Source: Zygosaccharomyces rouxii | Taxonomy: Eukaryota > Ascomycota > Saccharomycetes > Saccharomycetales > Saccharomycetaceae | Assembly: GCF_000026365.1 (NCBI RefSeq) | Contig: NC_012993.1 | Location: forward strand, 1,364,001-1,428,000 | Reading direction: 5' to 3' | DNA length: 64,000 bases | Shown here: in pieces, positions 31,701 through 39,882 of the stretch | How positions within the stretch are numbered: the first letter of the stretch is position 1 | Layout of the letters: each line of letters begins with the position of its first letter | The notes under the pieces: generated by a model | What the model was told of the DNA's origin: nothing | What the model saw: the letters and a program-made list of their open reading frames with translations, nothing else | Database searches by the model: none | Position numbers and translations under genes: made by a program

Positions 31701-32147
31701 TTCAGTATGATTATCATTTAATTCAATGGCCGGCAATGAACGATATCTGGGGGAAACGTGAAAAAGTGATAAAATCCTTGACATAACCCCATTCCTCGAT
31801 ATGTTAGAGCCTGCCATCGCAGGTGCTTCGTTTGCTTCGGCAGAATCTGACAACCAAGGATCATTAACTAAAGTTCCTGAACCACCGGTTCCCGATGATC
31901 TGGTCATGGGATCCCTATCGTTTTCGTTAATCGTTCTCAATTCAAAACTTTCCGCAGATTCACCTTCTTCCAATTCGCGATCGGTACGTTCCAAATGGGT
32001 ACTTGTACGTACTTGTAAATCTTCTAATGCCCTGTCTAAATTATCGTCAAACTGTAGATCAAAAGAATCCGTACTTTTATTATGCGATAGACCCAAATTC
32101 GGAGAATGAAGATCAGCAGCAAGCCGGTGAGGTGAACTCAACGGCAT
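28725..32147 (-). CDS. NEO1: Neo1 type-IV P-type ATPase (phospholipid flippase)
   Basis: The 1140-residue protein has the P4-ATPase hallmarks: an actuator domain with DGETDWKLR, the phosphorylation site DKTGT with Asp498, KGAD, and the hinge motif GDGGNDVSMIQ, plus ten membrane segments. S. cerevisiae Neo1 (YIL048W, 1151 residues) flips aminophospholipids in Golgi and endosomes and, unlike other flippases, needs no Cdc50-type subunit. The N-terminal about 150 residues are disordered and acidic. The orientation matches YIL048W. Confidence 0.97.
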   Translation of the reverse strand: MPLSSPHRLAADLHSPNLGLSHNKSTDSFDLQFDDNLDRALEDLQVRTSTHLERTDRELEEGESAESFELRTINENDRDPMTRSSGTGGSGTLVNDPWLSDSAEANEAPAMAGSNISRNGVMSRILSLFHVSPRYRSLPAIELNDNHTEREIHPDTTPVYDRNKYPSNEISNAKYNAFTFLPTLLYEQFRFFFNLYFLIVALSQAVPALRIGYLSSYVVPLAFVLTVTMSKEAMDDIQRRRRDNEMNSEPYHVINKQKLVKSKDLKVGDLIRISKGNKLPADVVLLQSSEPSGEAFIKTDQLDGETDWKLRIACPLTQNLSPEDLLNKINITASAPEKSIHKFTGKVSYKDSTSHPLTVDNTLWANTVLASSGSCIACVVYTGTDTRQAMNTTTPTVKTGLLELEINSISKILCICVFVLSFGLVVFKGFHNHLWYVDIMRYLILFSSIIPVSLRVNLDLAKSVYAYQIQHDSTIPETVVRTSTIPEDLGRIEYLLSDKTGTLTQNDMQLKKIHLGTVSYTPDTLDIVSDYVQSLISSKSGSGPTTARRDRSTRVRDMVVTLALCHNVTPTFEDDELTYQAASPDEIAIVKFTESVGLSLFKRDRHSITLLHEHTGKTLEYKILQIFPFNSDRKRMGIILHDEQKDEYWFYEKGADTVMTKIVEKNDWLDEETGNMAREGLRTLVIGRKKLTEESYEEFQKKYESASLSMLNRDEQMSNVVGEYLEEDLELLGLTGVEDKLQKDVKASIELLRNAGIKIWMLTGDKVETARCVSISAKLISRGQYVHTITKLDKPEGALGQLEYLRLNTNSCLIIDGESLSVFLSYYREEFFEVVSRLPTTIACRCTPQQKADVALVIRELTGKRVCCIGDGGNDVSMIQCADVGVGLVGKEGKQASLAADFSTTQFCHLTELLLWHGRNSYKRSAKLAQFIMHRGLLISVCQAVYSVSSGFEPIALFTGWLMVGYATCYTMAPVFSLTLDHDIDESLTKTYPELYKDLTEGKSLSYKTFFVWVALSVYQGCIIQGSSQGFTSLNEIDFLKMVAIGFTALIINELIMVALEIYTWNKTMLLSEILTLILFVVSVPFLGEYFDMNYMTNPIYFGQVVFILAMSIFPVWAAKAIHRRLNPPSYAKVQEFSIV

Positions 32148-32783
32148 CAGGTCAATGGCACAGTATTACTCCGCAGATGGAACCCAATTAAAAATCTTTG
32201 GACACACACACTGACACTCGGTAGAGATAGGTAAGAGACAAACGTGTCAAGGAAAAGGCGGAAAAACCAGCAGTTTCTGAGCCCTGAAAAAGATTCCTTT
32301 GACTATGATTGGCCTCTTATTAGAGTAAATTCGATCTAACCAGCTGTGAGTAGCTCACAAAGATCCTTTCACTTAGTATTGAAGCCAACTGTTAATAGTT
32401 TTGAGGTCGTAGGCTTATAAGGCCATAGTGCCAACTTTTAGAAGTGTTCCTTCGTACTTAATGATGAATGTTTCTTCAGGTGGGCGGGTTCCCATTTTAA
32501 AACATCAAATAGTAAATGTTACAATAAAAATAGAGGTAAAATTTTAATAGTCCATTTAGGAATTTTGCTCGATTACTGAGATTTCTGGCTTCAAATTGAT
32601 ACCAATCTCTCCTGGGTAAGGAAGCCCAAGTCCGCTTAAAATTGTGAAAGTTGCGAATGCGAAAAACCTAACTGGAGAGAAGGGAAGGTTCAATTGACAG
32701 AATCCTCTGTCGTGCTAGTCATAATCATGGGGCCTGCGTATAGAACTTTATATCCATATCGACAAATTCGACAACACCTGAAT
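32148..32783. other. NEO1 promoter and DFG10 3' region
   Basis: About 640 bp between two minus-strand genes. Nothing beyond ordinary promoter-like AT-rich sequence is recognised. Confidence 0.5.
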
Positions 32784-33503
32784 TTAAAGAACATAAGGTA
32801 ATAGTGCCCATTTGGGTACACGAGGTCCAAAATTCCTTCCGTAGTAGTTTTGACATTCAGCAGCTGATAGACTGAGACTGGCCACTACCCAAATCAGTGG
32901 CCACATGAACTCTTTACTTGCCGCTAAAAGGCTTGTGTAGATTAAAATCTCATCAGTGTAATGCGGACAGCATACCCAACGGAAGCATCTTTCCTGAGGT
33001 AGAGAATATTTGATTAATCTTGCTAGTACTTTGTGGTTTTCATGTTGATCCCAACCAGCGATGCAAAATATCATTAGAGCCATTGTTGGAAAGCGAACCT
33101 CAATGTTACCTCTGTACAACTCGACGTTGAGGATAATGTGTAATGTAGTATAGAACCACAACCCTACTACATAATGAGACCAATTCATTCTTGAGCGTTC
33201 ATTATGTACTGATACGAATAGAGTTTCGTAGAGTCTTCTTAAGGAATGGCATAGAAGCAACCAGACGACCACGTATTGTGGATATGCACACAAAGTTAAT
33301 GCTGAAAGGCAACTTGAAATCACATAAAAGTGATAAAAGTAGTATTTGGGTACTGTATAGTGAATCCAACGGTTTATACCCTTAGGAACTTTGGTCTGCT
33401 TTAAAGTCTTGCCATATTGCAAAAAATCAGGTAGTAAAAATTTAGCCACCATTAAGGAAATTAATCCAACAATATAGGTGGATCTGAGTAACCAAACGAT
33501 CAT
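32784..33503 (-). CDS. DFG10: Dfg10-like polyprenol reductase
   Basis: The 239-residue polytopic protein has five or six membrane segments and belongs to the steroid 5-alpha-reductase family, with C-terminal conserved pieces HYTDEILIY and GPRVPKWALLPYVL. Dfg10 (YIL049W, 253 residues; human SRD5A3) belongs to the pathway converting polyprenol to dolichol in the ER for protein glycosylation. Conserved GWDQHENH in the second half supports the family. It lies 108 bp from FCY2. Confidence 0.93.
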   Translation of the reverse strand: MIVWLLRSTYIVGLISLMVAKFLLPDFLQYGKTLKQTKVPKGINRWIHYTVPKYYFYHFYVISSCLSALTLCAYPQYVVVWLLLCHSLRRLYETLFVSVHNERSRMNWSHYVVGLWFYTTLHIILNVELYRGNIEVRFPTMALMIFCIAGWDQHENHKVLARLIKYSLPQERCFRWVCCPHYTDEILIYTSLLAASKEFMWPLIWVVASLSLSAAECQNYYGRNFGPRVPKWALLPYVL

Positions 33504-33611
33504 CGTTGAGGCAGTTCGGTATAGGCGAGATTTAAGATTAACTGTTTCTTTCTTTCTATGTACTAATGAATATACAAAATGAACAGTTTGACAAGAGCAG
33601 TCAGAATTGAA

Positions 33612-35144
33612 CTAACGACCAAAATATTTCTTTTCAAATGGTCTCAATAGGTTGTAAACTATGAAGGCAAATCCAGCACCAAGTTCAAACCCGATATCAC
33701 CACCGTATTTACCAATCTTTCTACCAATTTCACCCTCCCAATAGGTTTGATCCATACCAACTGCAACACCGACACCACCGCAGAAAAGCGCACAACAGCC
33801 TGCAATACCAATTGGTAAGCCGTTCCAATTATTCCAGTCGTCAACGTTGTAACCTTTAAACCCTTTTCTGTAAATGAAATGTTCAGATAATGAAATTGCC
33901 AAGTAGATGGCTAGATAATAACCAATGGAATCCATAAAGTTTTGCATGAAATTATCAAACTTGTAATAGGCTGCAATTGAAATACCCAATACCGCACCAT
34001 TACCAGCAGCTGTCCAAAGAATACGTGGTATACGAGTTAGTGGTCCCCATAATGCCTGTGCTGAAAGAGCAATAGTATACATGTTGGGAATATTATTAGC
34101 AATCGTTGACAATGAAAGGACCACACAGCAGAAACTACCGAAACCATGTAAAGATTTTGGAACCAAGACCGCATAAATCAATCCACCTACTGAATGCTTT
34201 TGATAGTTATCCATGTAAAGTGCATTTTTATCGGTACATCTGGCGGCAGCGGCTCCCAAGATCATACAGAAGAACAATGGGAAAAGAAGTCCAAAACATA
34301 GTGAAAAAAAGATTTTAACTTTGTTAGTCTTTCTAGGAAGATAAACGGTATAATCCGCAGCATAAGTAGTCCAACCTGCTGCAAATCCAAATACCGCACT
34401 ACCAAATGAAAGGACGTTTCCTGCTGTTGTCTTACCGCCAGTCCATGGTCCGTTAGAAAATGAACCATTCTTCTTTAGACATGCAATGATAACGAGGAAA
34501 ACTGCGAAATTTGGAATCCATGAATATTTTTCATAGACGTGGATAGCTTTGTATCCAAAGAATGTCACAAAGAAAGTACCACCCGTAATTATAAGACAGC
34601 CCGCCCATGGAGGACATTGGTGCGGACCTTGATTAACCACTTCGAGCAATTGCGCCGATGCAATCGTATTCACAACCCCCCAACCAACACATGCAACTAT
34701 ATTGATTAGGGCAAATACTCTAGCGGTCAAATTACCAACCATATATCTCGACAGAATCATCTGTCTAAGACCAAATTCAGCACCGAATCCCGAAAAGAAT
34801 GCCACACCAAGACTCCCCAGAATATTGAAGAAAATAATAATAAACACACATTGGCCGAAATTTAGATCGTAAATCATGGGGCCCAAAGTACCAATAGAAA
34901 AAGCTGCGATAACCATGTTGGCGGAAAACCACATGGAGGCACTATTGACAATTGAATCACCATGCTTCTCGTCGTCGGTTACCGGTTCAACACCCTTAGT
35001 CTCTGCACCTTGAATCAAAAAATGGATATACTTCTTGAAAGGCGACTGCTTAACTTCTTCAGTATACCCACCTTCTTCAGTATATCCACCATCTTCTACG
35101 ACCGTAACCGTTGGCGACTGCTTCTCTAACTCGAACTTATCCAT
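33612..35144 (-). CDS. FCY2: Fcy2-like purine-cytosine permease
   Basis: This 510-residue transporter has about 12 membrane segments and the NCS1 signatures (NMVIAAFSIGTLGPMIYDL, GWGVVNTIASAQLLEVVN). It imports adenine, guanine, hypoxanthine and cytosine with protons. S. cerevisiae has FCY2 (YER056C, 533 residues) plus the related FCY21 and FCY22; only one is present here. The hydrophilic N-terminus carries a doubled hexapeptide, GGYTEE twice. The C-terminus ends KKYFGR. Confidence 0.95.
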   Translation of the reverse strand: MDKFELEKQSPTVTVVEDGGYTEEGGYTEEVKQSPFKKYIHFLIQGAETKGVEPVTDDEKHGDSIVNSASMWFSANMVIAAFSIGTLGPMIYDLNFGQCVFIIIFFNILGSLGVAFFSGFGAEFGLRQMILSRYMVGNLTARVFALINIVACVGWGVVNTIASAQLLEVVNQGPHQCPPWAGCLIITGGTFFVTFFGYKAIHVYEKYSWIPNFAVFLVIIACLKKNGSFSNGPWTGGKTTAGNVLSFGSAVFGFAAGWTTYAADYTVYLPRKTNKVKIFFSLCFGLLFPLFFCMILGAAAARCTDKNALYMDNYQKHSVGGLIYAVLVPKSLHGFGSFCCVVLSLSTIANNIPNMYTIALSAQALWGPLTRIPRILWTAAGNGAVLGISIAAYYKFDNFMQNFMDSIGYYLAIYLAISLSEHFIYRKGFKGYNVDDWNNWNGLPIGIAGCCALFCGGVGVAVGMDQTYWEGEIGRKIGKYGGDIGFELGAGFAFIVYNLLRPFEKKYFGR

Positions 35145-35553
35145 CGTCGTAAGAAACCTAAAGATCTACACATATAGTATAAGCAAGACATATTCTGGAT
35201 TGAGGTGATCAAGCGAATCCATCTCATATACGCTCTTTTTATATTGCTTCGTACAATTGTTCACTACCTCATCTCTTGACTAGTTTATTATTTTTCTTCC
35301 TTATCACCGTACGGCTATTCCACCGGGTTGCCTCTTAAAGTCTACTAGCAACAACGGCGACAAGAACCAAACTGATAACCGACCCATTTTGCAACACATA
35401 TTGTGCACAGTAGAATGCAAAATTCTTGTGGTTATCATATTGTAATAATAGTAGTAATGAAATACAGTGAAGAAGTGACAGAAAGTGATAAAATACACTA
35501 ACTATATGTTATAATAATGATTGATTGAGATTGTGTTACGTATCTATTCTATT
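35145..35553. other. FCY2 promoter and RPL34 3' region
   Basis: About 410 bp between two minus-strand genes; no gene and no clear regulatory site recognised. Confidence 0.5.
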
Positions 35554-35940
35554 TTAACGCTTCTTGTTGTTCTTCTTAGACTTAGACTTACCGGCTTCTC
35601 TCTTAGCGATTTCAGTTTGTTCCTTGACAACTCTCTTAACGATCTTTTGTTCTTCAATCAAGAAAGCTCTGACAACTCTTTCCTTGACACAGTTTGCGCA
35701 ACGAGAACCACCGTAGACACGAGAAACGGACTTGTTGGTCTTTGATAGAGTTGCGTAAGATCTTGGTCTAACGGCTTTGATACCTGGTAGAGCGTTACCA
35801 CAGTCACCACATTTTGGTCTGTTCACCAATTTTTTGACGTGTTGAGAGTGAAGCACACCGCCTGGAGTCTTGACGACTCTGATCTTGTTGGCACGAGTGT
35901 TGTAAGGGTTTCTTCTCCTATAGGTGACACGTTGAGCCAT
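35554..35940 (-). CDS. RPL34: Cytosolic ribosomal protein eL34
   Basis: The 128-residue basic protein is colinear with S. cerevisiae Rpl34 (121 residues), with CGDCG and [22 protein letters not shown]. It has a slightly longer Lys/Ser/Asn tail. Both S. cerevisiae genes (RPL34A, YER056C-A, and RPL34B) have an intron early in the coding region, whereas here the reading frame is unbroken from ATG to stop. A Rap1-like site lies about 205 bp upstream. It is the last gene of the merged V/IX block. Confidence 0.98.
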   Translation of the reverse strand: MAQRVTYRRRNPYNTRANKIRVVKTPGGVLHSQHVKKLVNRPKCGDCGNALPGIKAVRPRSYATLSKTNKSVSRVYGGSRCANCVKERVVRAFLIEEQKIVKRVVKEQTEIAKREAGKSKSKKNNKKR

Positions 35941-36143
35941 GGTTGGTTTGACGGTTTAGCTTATTTCAAATCCAAATTGTAGTTAACACAGTAATAATTA
36001 CTACACTTACGCTGTTAATAGTATAAGATTGAAAAAATTCAATGGGCATCGGGTTTCCGACTGGAATTTTCTTTTGCGTGGGTTGCGTCGGTCAACAGAT
36101 CGTGCAGCGTGAGATGCAATATGAGTGACTGTTTTTGCGTAAC

Positions 36144-36155
36144 GGGTCTGGGTGT
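36144..36155 (-). promoter_or_regulatory. Rap1-like site upstream of RPL34
   Basis: On the minus strand the sequence reads ACACCCAGACCC, close to the Rap1 consensus ACACCCRYACAY, about 205 bp upstream of the RPL34 ATG. Rap1 sites at this distance are usual in ribosomal protein genes of this family. A Tbf1-like AACCCTA (36231-36237) also lies nearby, so either factor could be the regulator. Confidence 0.4.
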
Positions 36156-36242
36156 TTTAACCGAACAAATTTTTGCGAGTCTCGCCCTCGGAGATTGCAG
36201 AAGGAAAAGGAAAAGGAAAGGGCTCCGGTTAACCCTACACAC

Positions 36243-36258
36243 ACCGGAGATCTCCGGT
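36243..36258. repeat. 16-bp perfect palindrome ACCGGAGATCTCCGGT
   Basis: Both strands read the same. CGG/CCG half-sites in inverted arrangement are typical of Zn2Cys6 regulators, but no known factor is identified. A CTCCGGT half copy occurs at 36223-36229. Confidence 0.7.
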
Positions 36259-36288
36259 ATGCGAGTGGGAATATGCGTACTAAGACAT

Positions 36289-36326
36289 GCTAATATCTAA
36301 GGCTAATATCTAAGGCTAATATCTAA
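36289..36326. repeat. 13-bp tandem repeat, about 3 copies
   Basis: GCTAATATCTAAG is repeated at 36289-36301 and 36302-36314, with a 12-bp third copy at 36315-36326. The copies are identical, which suggests recent slippage. Confidence 0.95.
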
Positions 36327-37515
36327 TCTTGCAGAGTTGGCGACAAGGACCTGATAAGATTACGCTTGATAGGAAAGATAGGCGCACTAGTCACGTGATA
36401 CCAAGCGCACATGATACTGCTACTTATACAAGATAACATAAAATATCACACAGTACGAATGGCTTGATTTCGGACTTTCGGACTTTCTGAGACATGTAAC
36501 AGTCTGCCAGTCCATATGAAGGACTAAACGTATTGCAATCAAGGGTTTAGCCCATATTCTACGTCTCGTCTTGATCGTCGTAATTATGCCTTAACCCAGC
36601 CGACAAACCCCTTCGGGTCTCGTTCATGTACCAGATGAACAGTTTCACAGTCCCGCTAGTCTGCTGAACACTTTAATAAGTAGAATCATGCCCAATTGCG
36701 GGCTGAGATATCAGGACTGCACTGCTGGTTCCGATGAACAACGGAGTGGAGTTGGTTATGGCAAAATTCCAGCTGGTGAAGGGATAATGCTCGAACAGCA
36801 ACGTCAAAGAAAAGAGAAAAAAAAAAAAAAGACTAGACAGTTGAAAGCGGCGGAAACGAAAAGGAGCAAGCATTTTTATCTGAGATGAGCCCAGGTCTCC
36901 CTTGTCGTTGTTACTAGAGAGTCCAGCATGTCACATGTATGTCTGTCACGTAACCCGTTCTAGAACCACATCATCAGCAATTACGATTTCGAAAGTAGTA
37001 ATTAGTACAGACCAAGCGAATTACGTTGATGAGCGAAAAATTAAGATGATTGGCGTTATGCTATGACCAGTTCCTAAAGAAACCCAGCGCGTGGCTCAGA
37101 TTGAATCGAGGAAAACGAAAAGTCTGATCTCTTCGGATCACCTAGAACTACGTCAACAATAGATATGGGTTCAATCCAAGCCGCGAAATTTCAAAAACTG
37201 CTAAAAACTGCGATCCAGGGTTCATCCCCCATACCAAGCATCGACTAGAAAAAAAAAATTACTGGGTAGGAATGCCTCGACACCTTGGAAATCGCCAAGT
37301 AAGTTCAATTTTCGAAGCTTGCTCACCGGCCAACGCCAAATGTGAAACTTATGCGATTCGATTGGAATTCTAACGAGTTCAATCAAAATCATATAAAAGA
37401 AAACGGAATGATTGGAATGGATGGAGATTGATCTTTGAAGCTATAGAAGCACAGGCAAACAATTGAGAGCACAGGAATAACCTGGAGAAAATAAAAATAA
37501 TCTGAGAAATACAAC

Positions 37516-37914
37516 ATGTACTTTACTCCAAATTTAGTGCTAAGTGTTTTGGCAGTTTTCGCCTTTGATAGCGCGGTCCTATCGGCTCCGGTTAACGGCA
37601 CTGCTCCATACTCAGAATCTGCATTGTATCCTATCCAGCAACCCACTCAAGCTGCTGGTGCAGGTGCAAGTTCTGGTAATAGTATCTACCCTGGGCAAGG
37701 TTCTGGCGCTGGCGCTGGCGCCAAGGGAGCTGGTGCTGGTGGTGCTACTCAAGCTTGGAGGAGAGAAGTACAAGTGGCTACCCCTGCTGCGCCAAGCTCT
37801 GCCGCTCCAAGCTCTACCAGATCTATTGTCACCAAGTCTCCTCAGTATCCTACCACCTCAGCAACTGCCCAAGTTCCGCCAACTGGTGTTGCAGCTGTGC
37901 AATATTTGATCTAA
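37516..37914 (+). CDS. Unrecognised small secreted protein with signal peptide and dibasic site
   Basis: I do not recognise this 132-residue product. It begins with a clear signal peptide (hydrophobic core NLVLSVLAVFAF, probable cleavage near VLS-AP at about 23-24). The next part is Gly/Ala-rich low complexity (about 47-75), then a dibasic RR in QAWRREVQ (about 82-83), a possible Kex2 cleavage site. The rest is rich in Ala, Pro, Ser and Thr, likely O-mannosylated, with no GPI-type hydrophobic tail. A TATAAAAG box lies 117 bp upstream. The start of the mature part, APVNGT, recalls the alpha-factor pro-region (APVNTT) but no pheromone repeats follow. It is an orphan at a synteny junction. Confidence 0.65.
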   Translation: MYFTPNLVLSVLAVFAFDSAVLSAPVNGTAPYSESALYPIQQPTQAAGAGASSGNSIYPGQGSGAGAGAKGAGAGGATQAWRREVQVATPAAPSSAAPSSTRSIVTKSPQYPTTSATAQVPPTGVAAVQYLI

Positions 37915-38513
37915 GTGCAAAGAGCTGGGCTCTGATGGCGTTAAAGACTGGGGTTTACGGTTTTCATGACATAGTTACGGTTTTTTAGGTATAATTATAT
38001 AGCATTCAACATTCATTTACTTTTAACTTATTTTCACTCTAGCTGCAGGTCAGCTCCGGAGCTGGCCGCTACTGTCTGCAGATACAACAAAAGGACCATA
38101 ACTGTAAAGCGAGTCCAGATATAGAGTTCCAAATGCGAATTCAAATCCACTACACTTCCTCTGTGGTCCACAATGGCCAGAATATAGCCGCGGTGCAAAG
38201 AAGATCACGTGACCGCAACAAAGCTGACATCTTGCTTATTTCTGGAGGGAGGTCCCACTCAAAGGTAAGAACTATCGAACCCTCCTATCCAGTACTCCAA
38301 GACTAGCTGGAACTCTACAGAGCCCGTCTAAAGGTGGATCCAGACACGTGATATTCACATGACCATATATCATGTGATTTTTCCTCTATCACCACCCTTT
38401 ACTGGGCCTGCTTAATGTACGGCTCATACAAGGAACAAACTACGTCAAAAACCCAGTAATTAAAGGTCAATGATCTTTTACCAAAACCTTTAAAACCACT
38501 AGTTAACTCCCAA
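37915..38513. other. ATG27 promoter region
   Basis: About 600 bp with a 14-bp perfect palindrome (CAGCTCCGGAGCTG, 38051-38064) flanked by CTGCAG at 38043 and 38076, and CACGTG at 38206-38211 (in TCACGTGA) and 38345-38350. No gene is seen. Confidence 0.5.
38051..38064. repeat. 14-bp perfect palindrome CAGCTCCGGAGCTG
   Basis: Its core CTCCGGAG resembles the palindrome at 36243-36258; the two lie either side of the secreted-protein gene. Function unknown. Confidence 0.6.
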
Positions 38514-39320
38514 ATGAGATTCGTGTTCACTGTAGCAGTCGGTCTGCTGTTTGCACCATGTATCAACGCCATTAAATGTAATTCTGACGATGTTTTGAAG
38601 CGCTATGGGATATCAAAGAATACACTCTCGAGCAGTTTGCAAAGAGATACACCACCAAGTAAAACTGCTGAACAATGGTTTTTAGGCATTTGTGAAGAAG
38701 ATGGGTTCGATGCAGTCCCAGATTGTAATTCAAAAGATATTCTATGTGGTACAACACGCGTTGCTCTACCTGATAAGAATCCCATCTTGACACAAGTTAT
38801 CGACTTCCCACAAAATATCAAATACAACGTTGAACAACAGGAAAATGGATTCACTTTGAAATTAACAGGTGCCAAATGGGGCTCAGGTCAATATGATGCC
38901 TTCATAGAATTTCATTGTAGTGAGAATAGGGATACCGATGACATGACGTTTGACCGTTGGCAAGGTTCTGAAGTTAAACTTTCCGTTCAAGGGCCCTCAG
39001 GATGTTTGAAAAAGGATAACAACGGTGGTGAACATGGTGGCGATAGTGGTGGTGATAATGGTAATGATAAACAACCTAACAAGAGTAGCGGTAGTTCGTG
39101 GTTTACCTGGTTACTTATATATGCCATCTTGTTCACATTGATTTACCTGTCTATCATATCATATGCAAATACCAGAGGTGGCTCATTCCAAGATTTCAAG
39201 GAAGAGTTCTTAGATCGTTCAAAACAGCTAATCACTTCGTTACCAGAATTCGTCAAAGAGATCGCATCTAAATTGTTTGGTAGTAGATCCTCGCCAAGAG
39301 GTGGGTACAGTGCGGTATAG
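38514..39320 (+). CDS. ATG27: Atg27 autophagy membrane protein
   Basis: The 268-residue protein has a signal peptide (1-19), a luminal mannose-6-phosphate-receptor-homology-type domain with paired cysteines, a Gly/Asn/Asp-rich linker, one membrane span (about 198-219) and a cytosolic tail beginning NTRGGSFQDFKEEF. It ends YSAV, the YxxPhi sorting signal of Atg27 (YJL178C, 271 residues). Atg27 cycles between Golgi, endosome and vacuole and is needed for normal Atg9 trafficking. It is the first gene of the merged X/III block. Confidence 0.96.
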   Translation: MRFVFTVAVGLLFAPCINAIKCNSDDVLKRYGISKNTLSSSLQRDTPPSKTAEQWFLGICEEDGFDAVPDCNSKDILCGTTRVALPDKNPILTQVIDFPQNIKYNVEQQENGFTLKLTGAKWGSGQYDAFIEFHCSENRDTDDMTFDRWQGSEVKLSVQGPSGCLKKDNNGGEHGGDSGGDNGNDKQPNKSSGSSWFTWLLIYAILFTLIYLSIISYANTRGGSFQDFKEEFLDRSKQLITSLPEFVKEIASKLFGSRSSPRGGYSAV

Positions 39321-39377
39321 GTTGCTATGCTATATTTTCAAAAAGTGATATATATAAAAATACAAATATGCATATAC

Positions 39378-39716
39378 CTATTTACTCTTCTCCATCAATG
39401 CTTTGAGATTCTCAACGATTTTTTCAATAGTAGTCTCCAAGTAGTGTTGCTTTATTTTCAATGCCTTGGTCTGTTCTTCCACGATACCAGCATCATGGTT
39501 TAAATCTTTCACATATTTCGACTTATCCTGTAGAACAAAAGCCTTACCGAGTCCTCTCCATACCTTATTCACTGGATATGATTCTAGTTCGTTTGTGGTA
39601 ACTTGTGCCAACTTGTCCTGTCTCTCTAGCATAAGTAATTGCTGGTTCACAGTATTAAGTTGTGCTTTAGAACTTCTGAGGTTTGTGGCCAGCTCTTGGG
39701 CCAATTGAGTCGACAT
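39378..39716 (-). CDS. PFD1: Prefoldin subunit 1
   Basis: The 112-residue product is almost wholly coiled coil with the beta-prefoldin hairpin turn around YPVNKVWRGLGKAFVL. S. cerevisiae Pfd1 (YJL179W, 109 residues) is a subunit of the hexameric prefoldin that hands actin and tubulin to the CCT chaperonin. It converges with ATG27 (57-bp gap) and diverges from ATP12. Confidence 0.94.
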   Translation of the reverse strand: MSTQLAQELATNLRSSKAQLNTVNQQLLMLERQDKLAQVTTNELESYPVNKVWRGLGKAFVLQDKSKYVKDLNHDAGIVEEQTKALKIKQHYLETTIEKIVENLKALMEKSK

Positions 39717-39882
39717 AGTGAGATCTCGATTGCTTATTTTCTTGGGCTTAGAGATGCTACTATATGGTTATGTTAGGTTGAGTTATAAGCTCATCGCTTT
39801 TTGTCAAAATTTATCGTTATATGATCATCGTAAGTCATAAGGAAAAAACAATAAGAAGAGCTAGATAGACCTTATTAGGACA

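Larger units (their letters stand above)
35941..37515. other. 1.6-kb intergenic region at a synteny junction
   Basis: This is the largest gap of the window. The RPL34 promoter occupies the left part (Rap1-like site 36144-36155). Beyond it are a 16-bp palindrome (36243-36258), a 13-bp tandem repeat (36289-36326), a TCACGTGA site (36391-36398) and, at the right end, a TATAAAAG (37392-37399) 117 bp before the secreted-protein ATG. A 66-codon ATG-initiated frame at 36688-36888 looks like chance sequence. No RNA gene is recognised. Confidence 0.5.

Noticed and set aside
36688..36888. 66-codon ATG-initiated frame in the junction region
   Set aside because: The sequence is dominated by a Lys run from an A-tract and has no domain-like features; its antisense frame is equally open.
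37544..37909. Long alternative frame inside the secreted-protein gene
   Set aside because: It is a shadow caused by the Gly/Ala-rich low-complexity DNA; the ATG frame with the signal peptide is far more protein-like.
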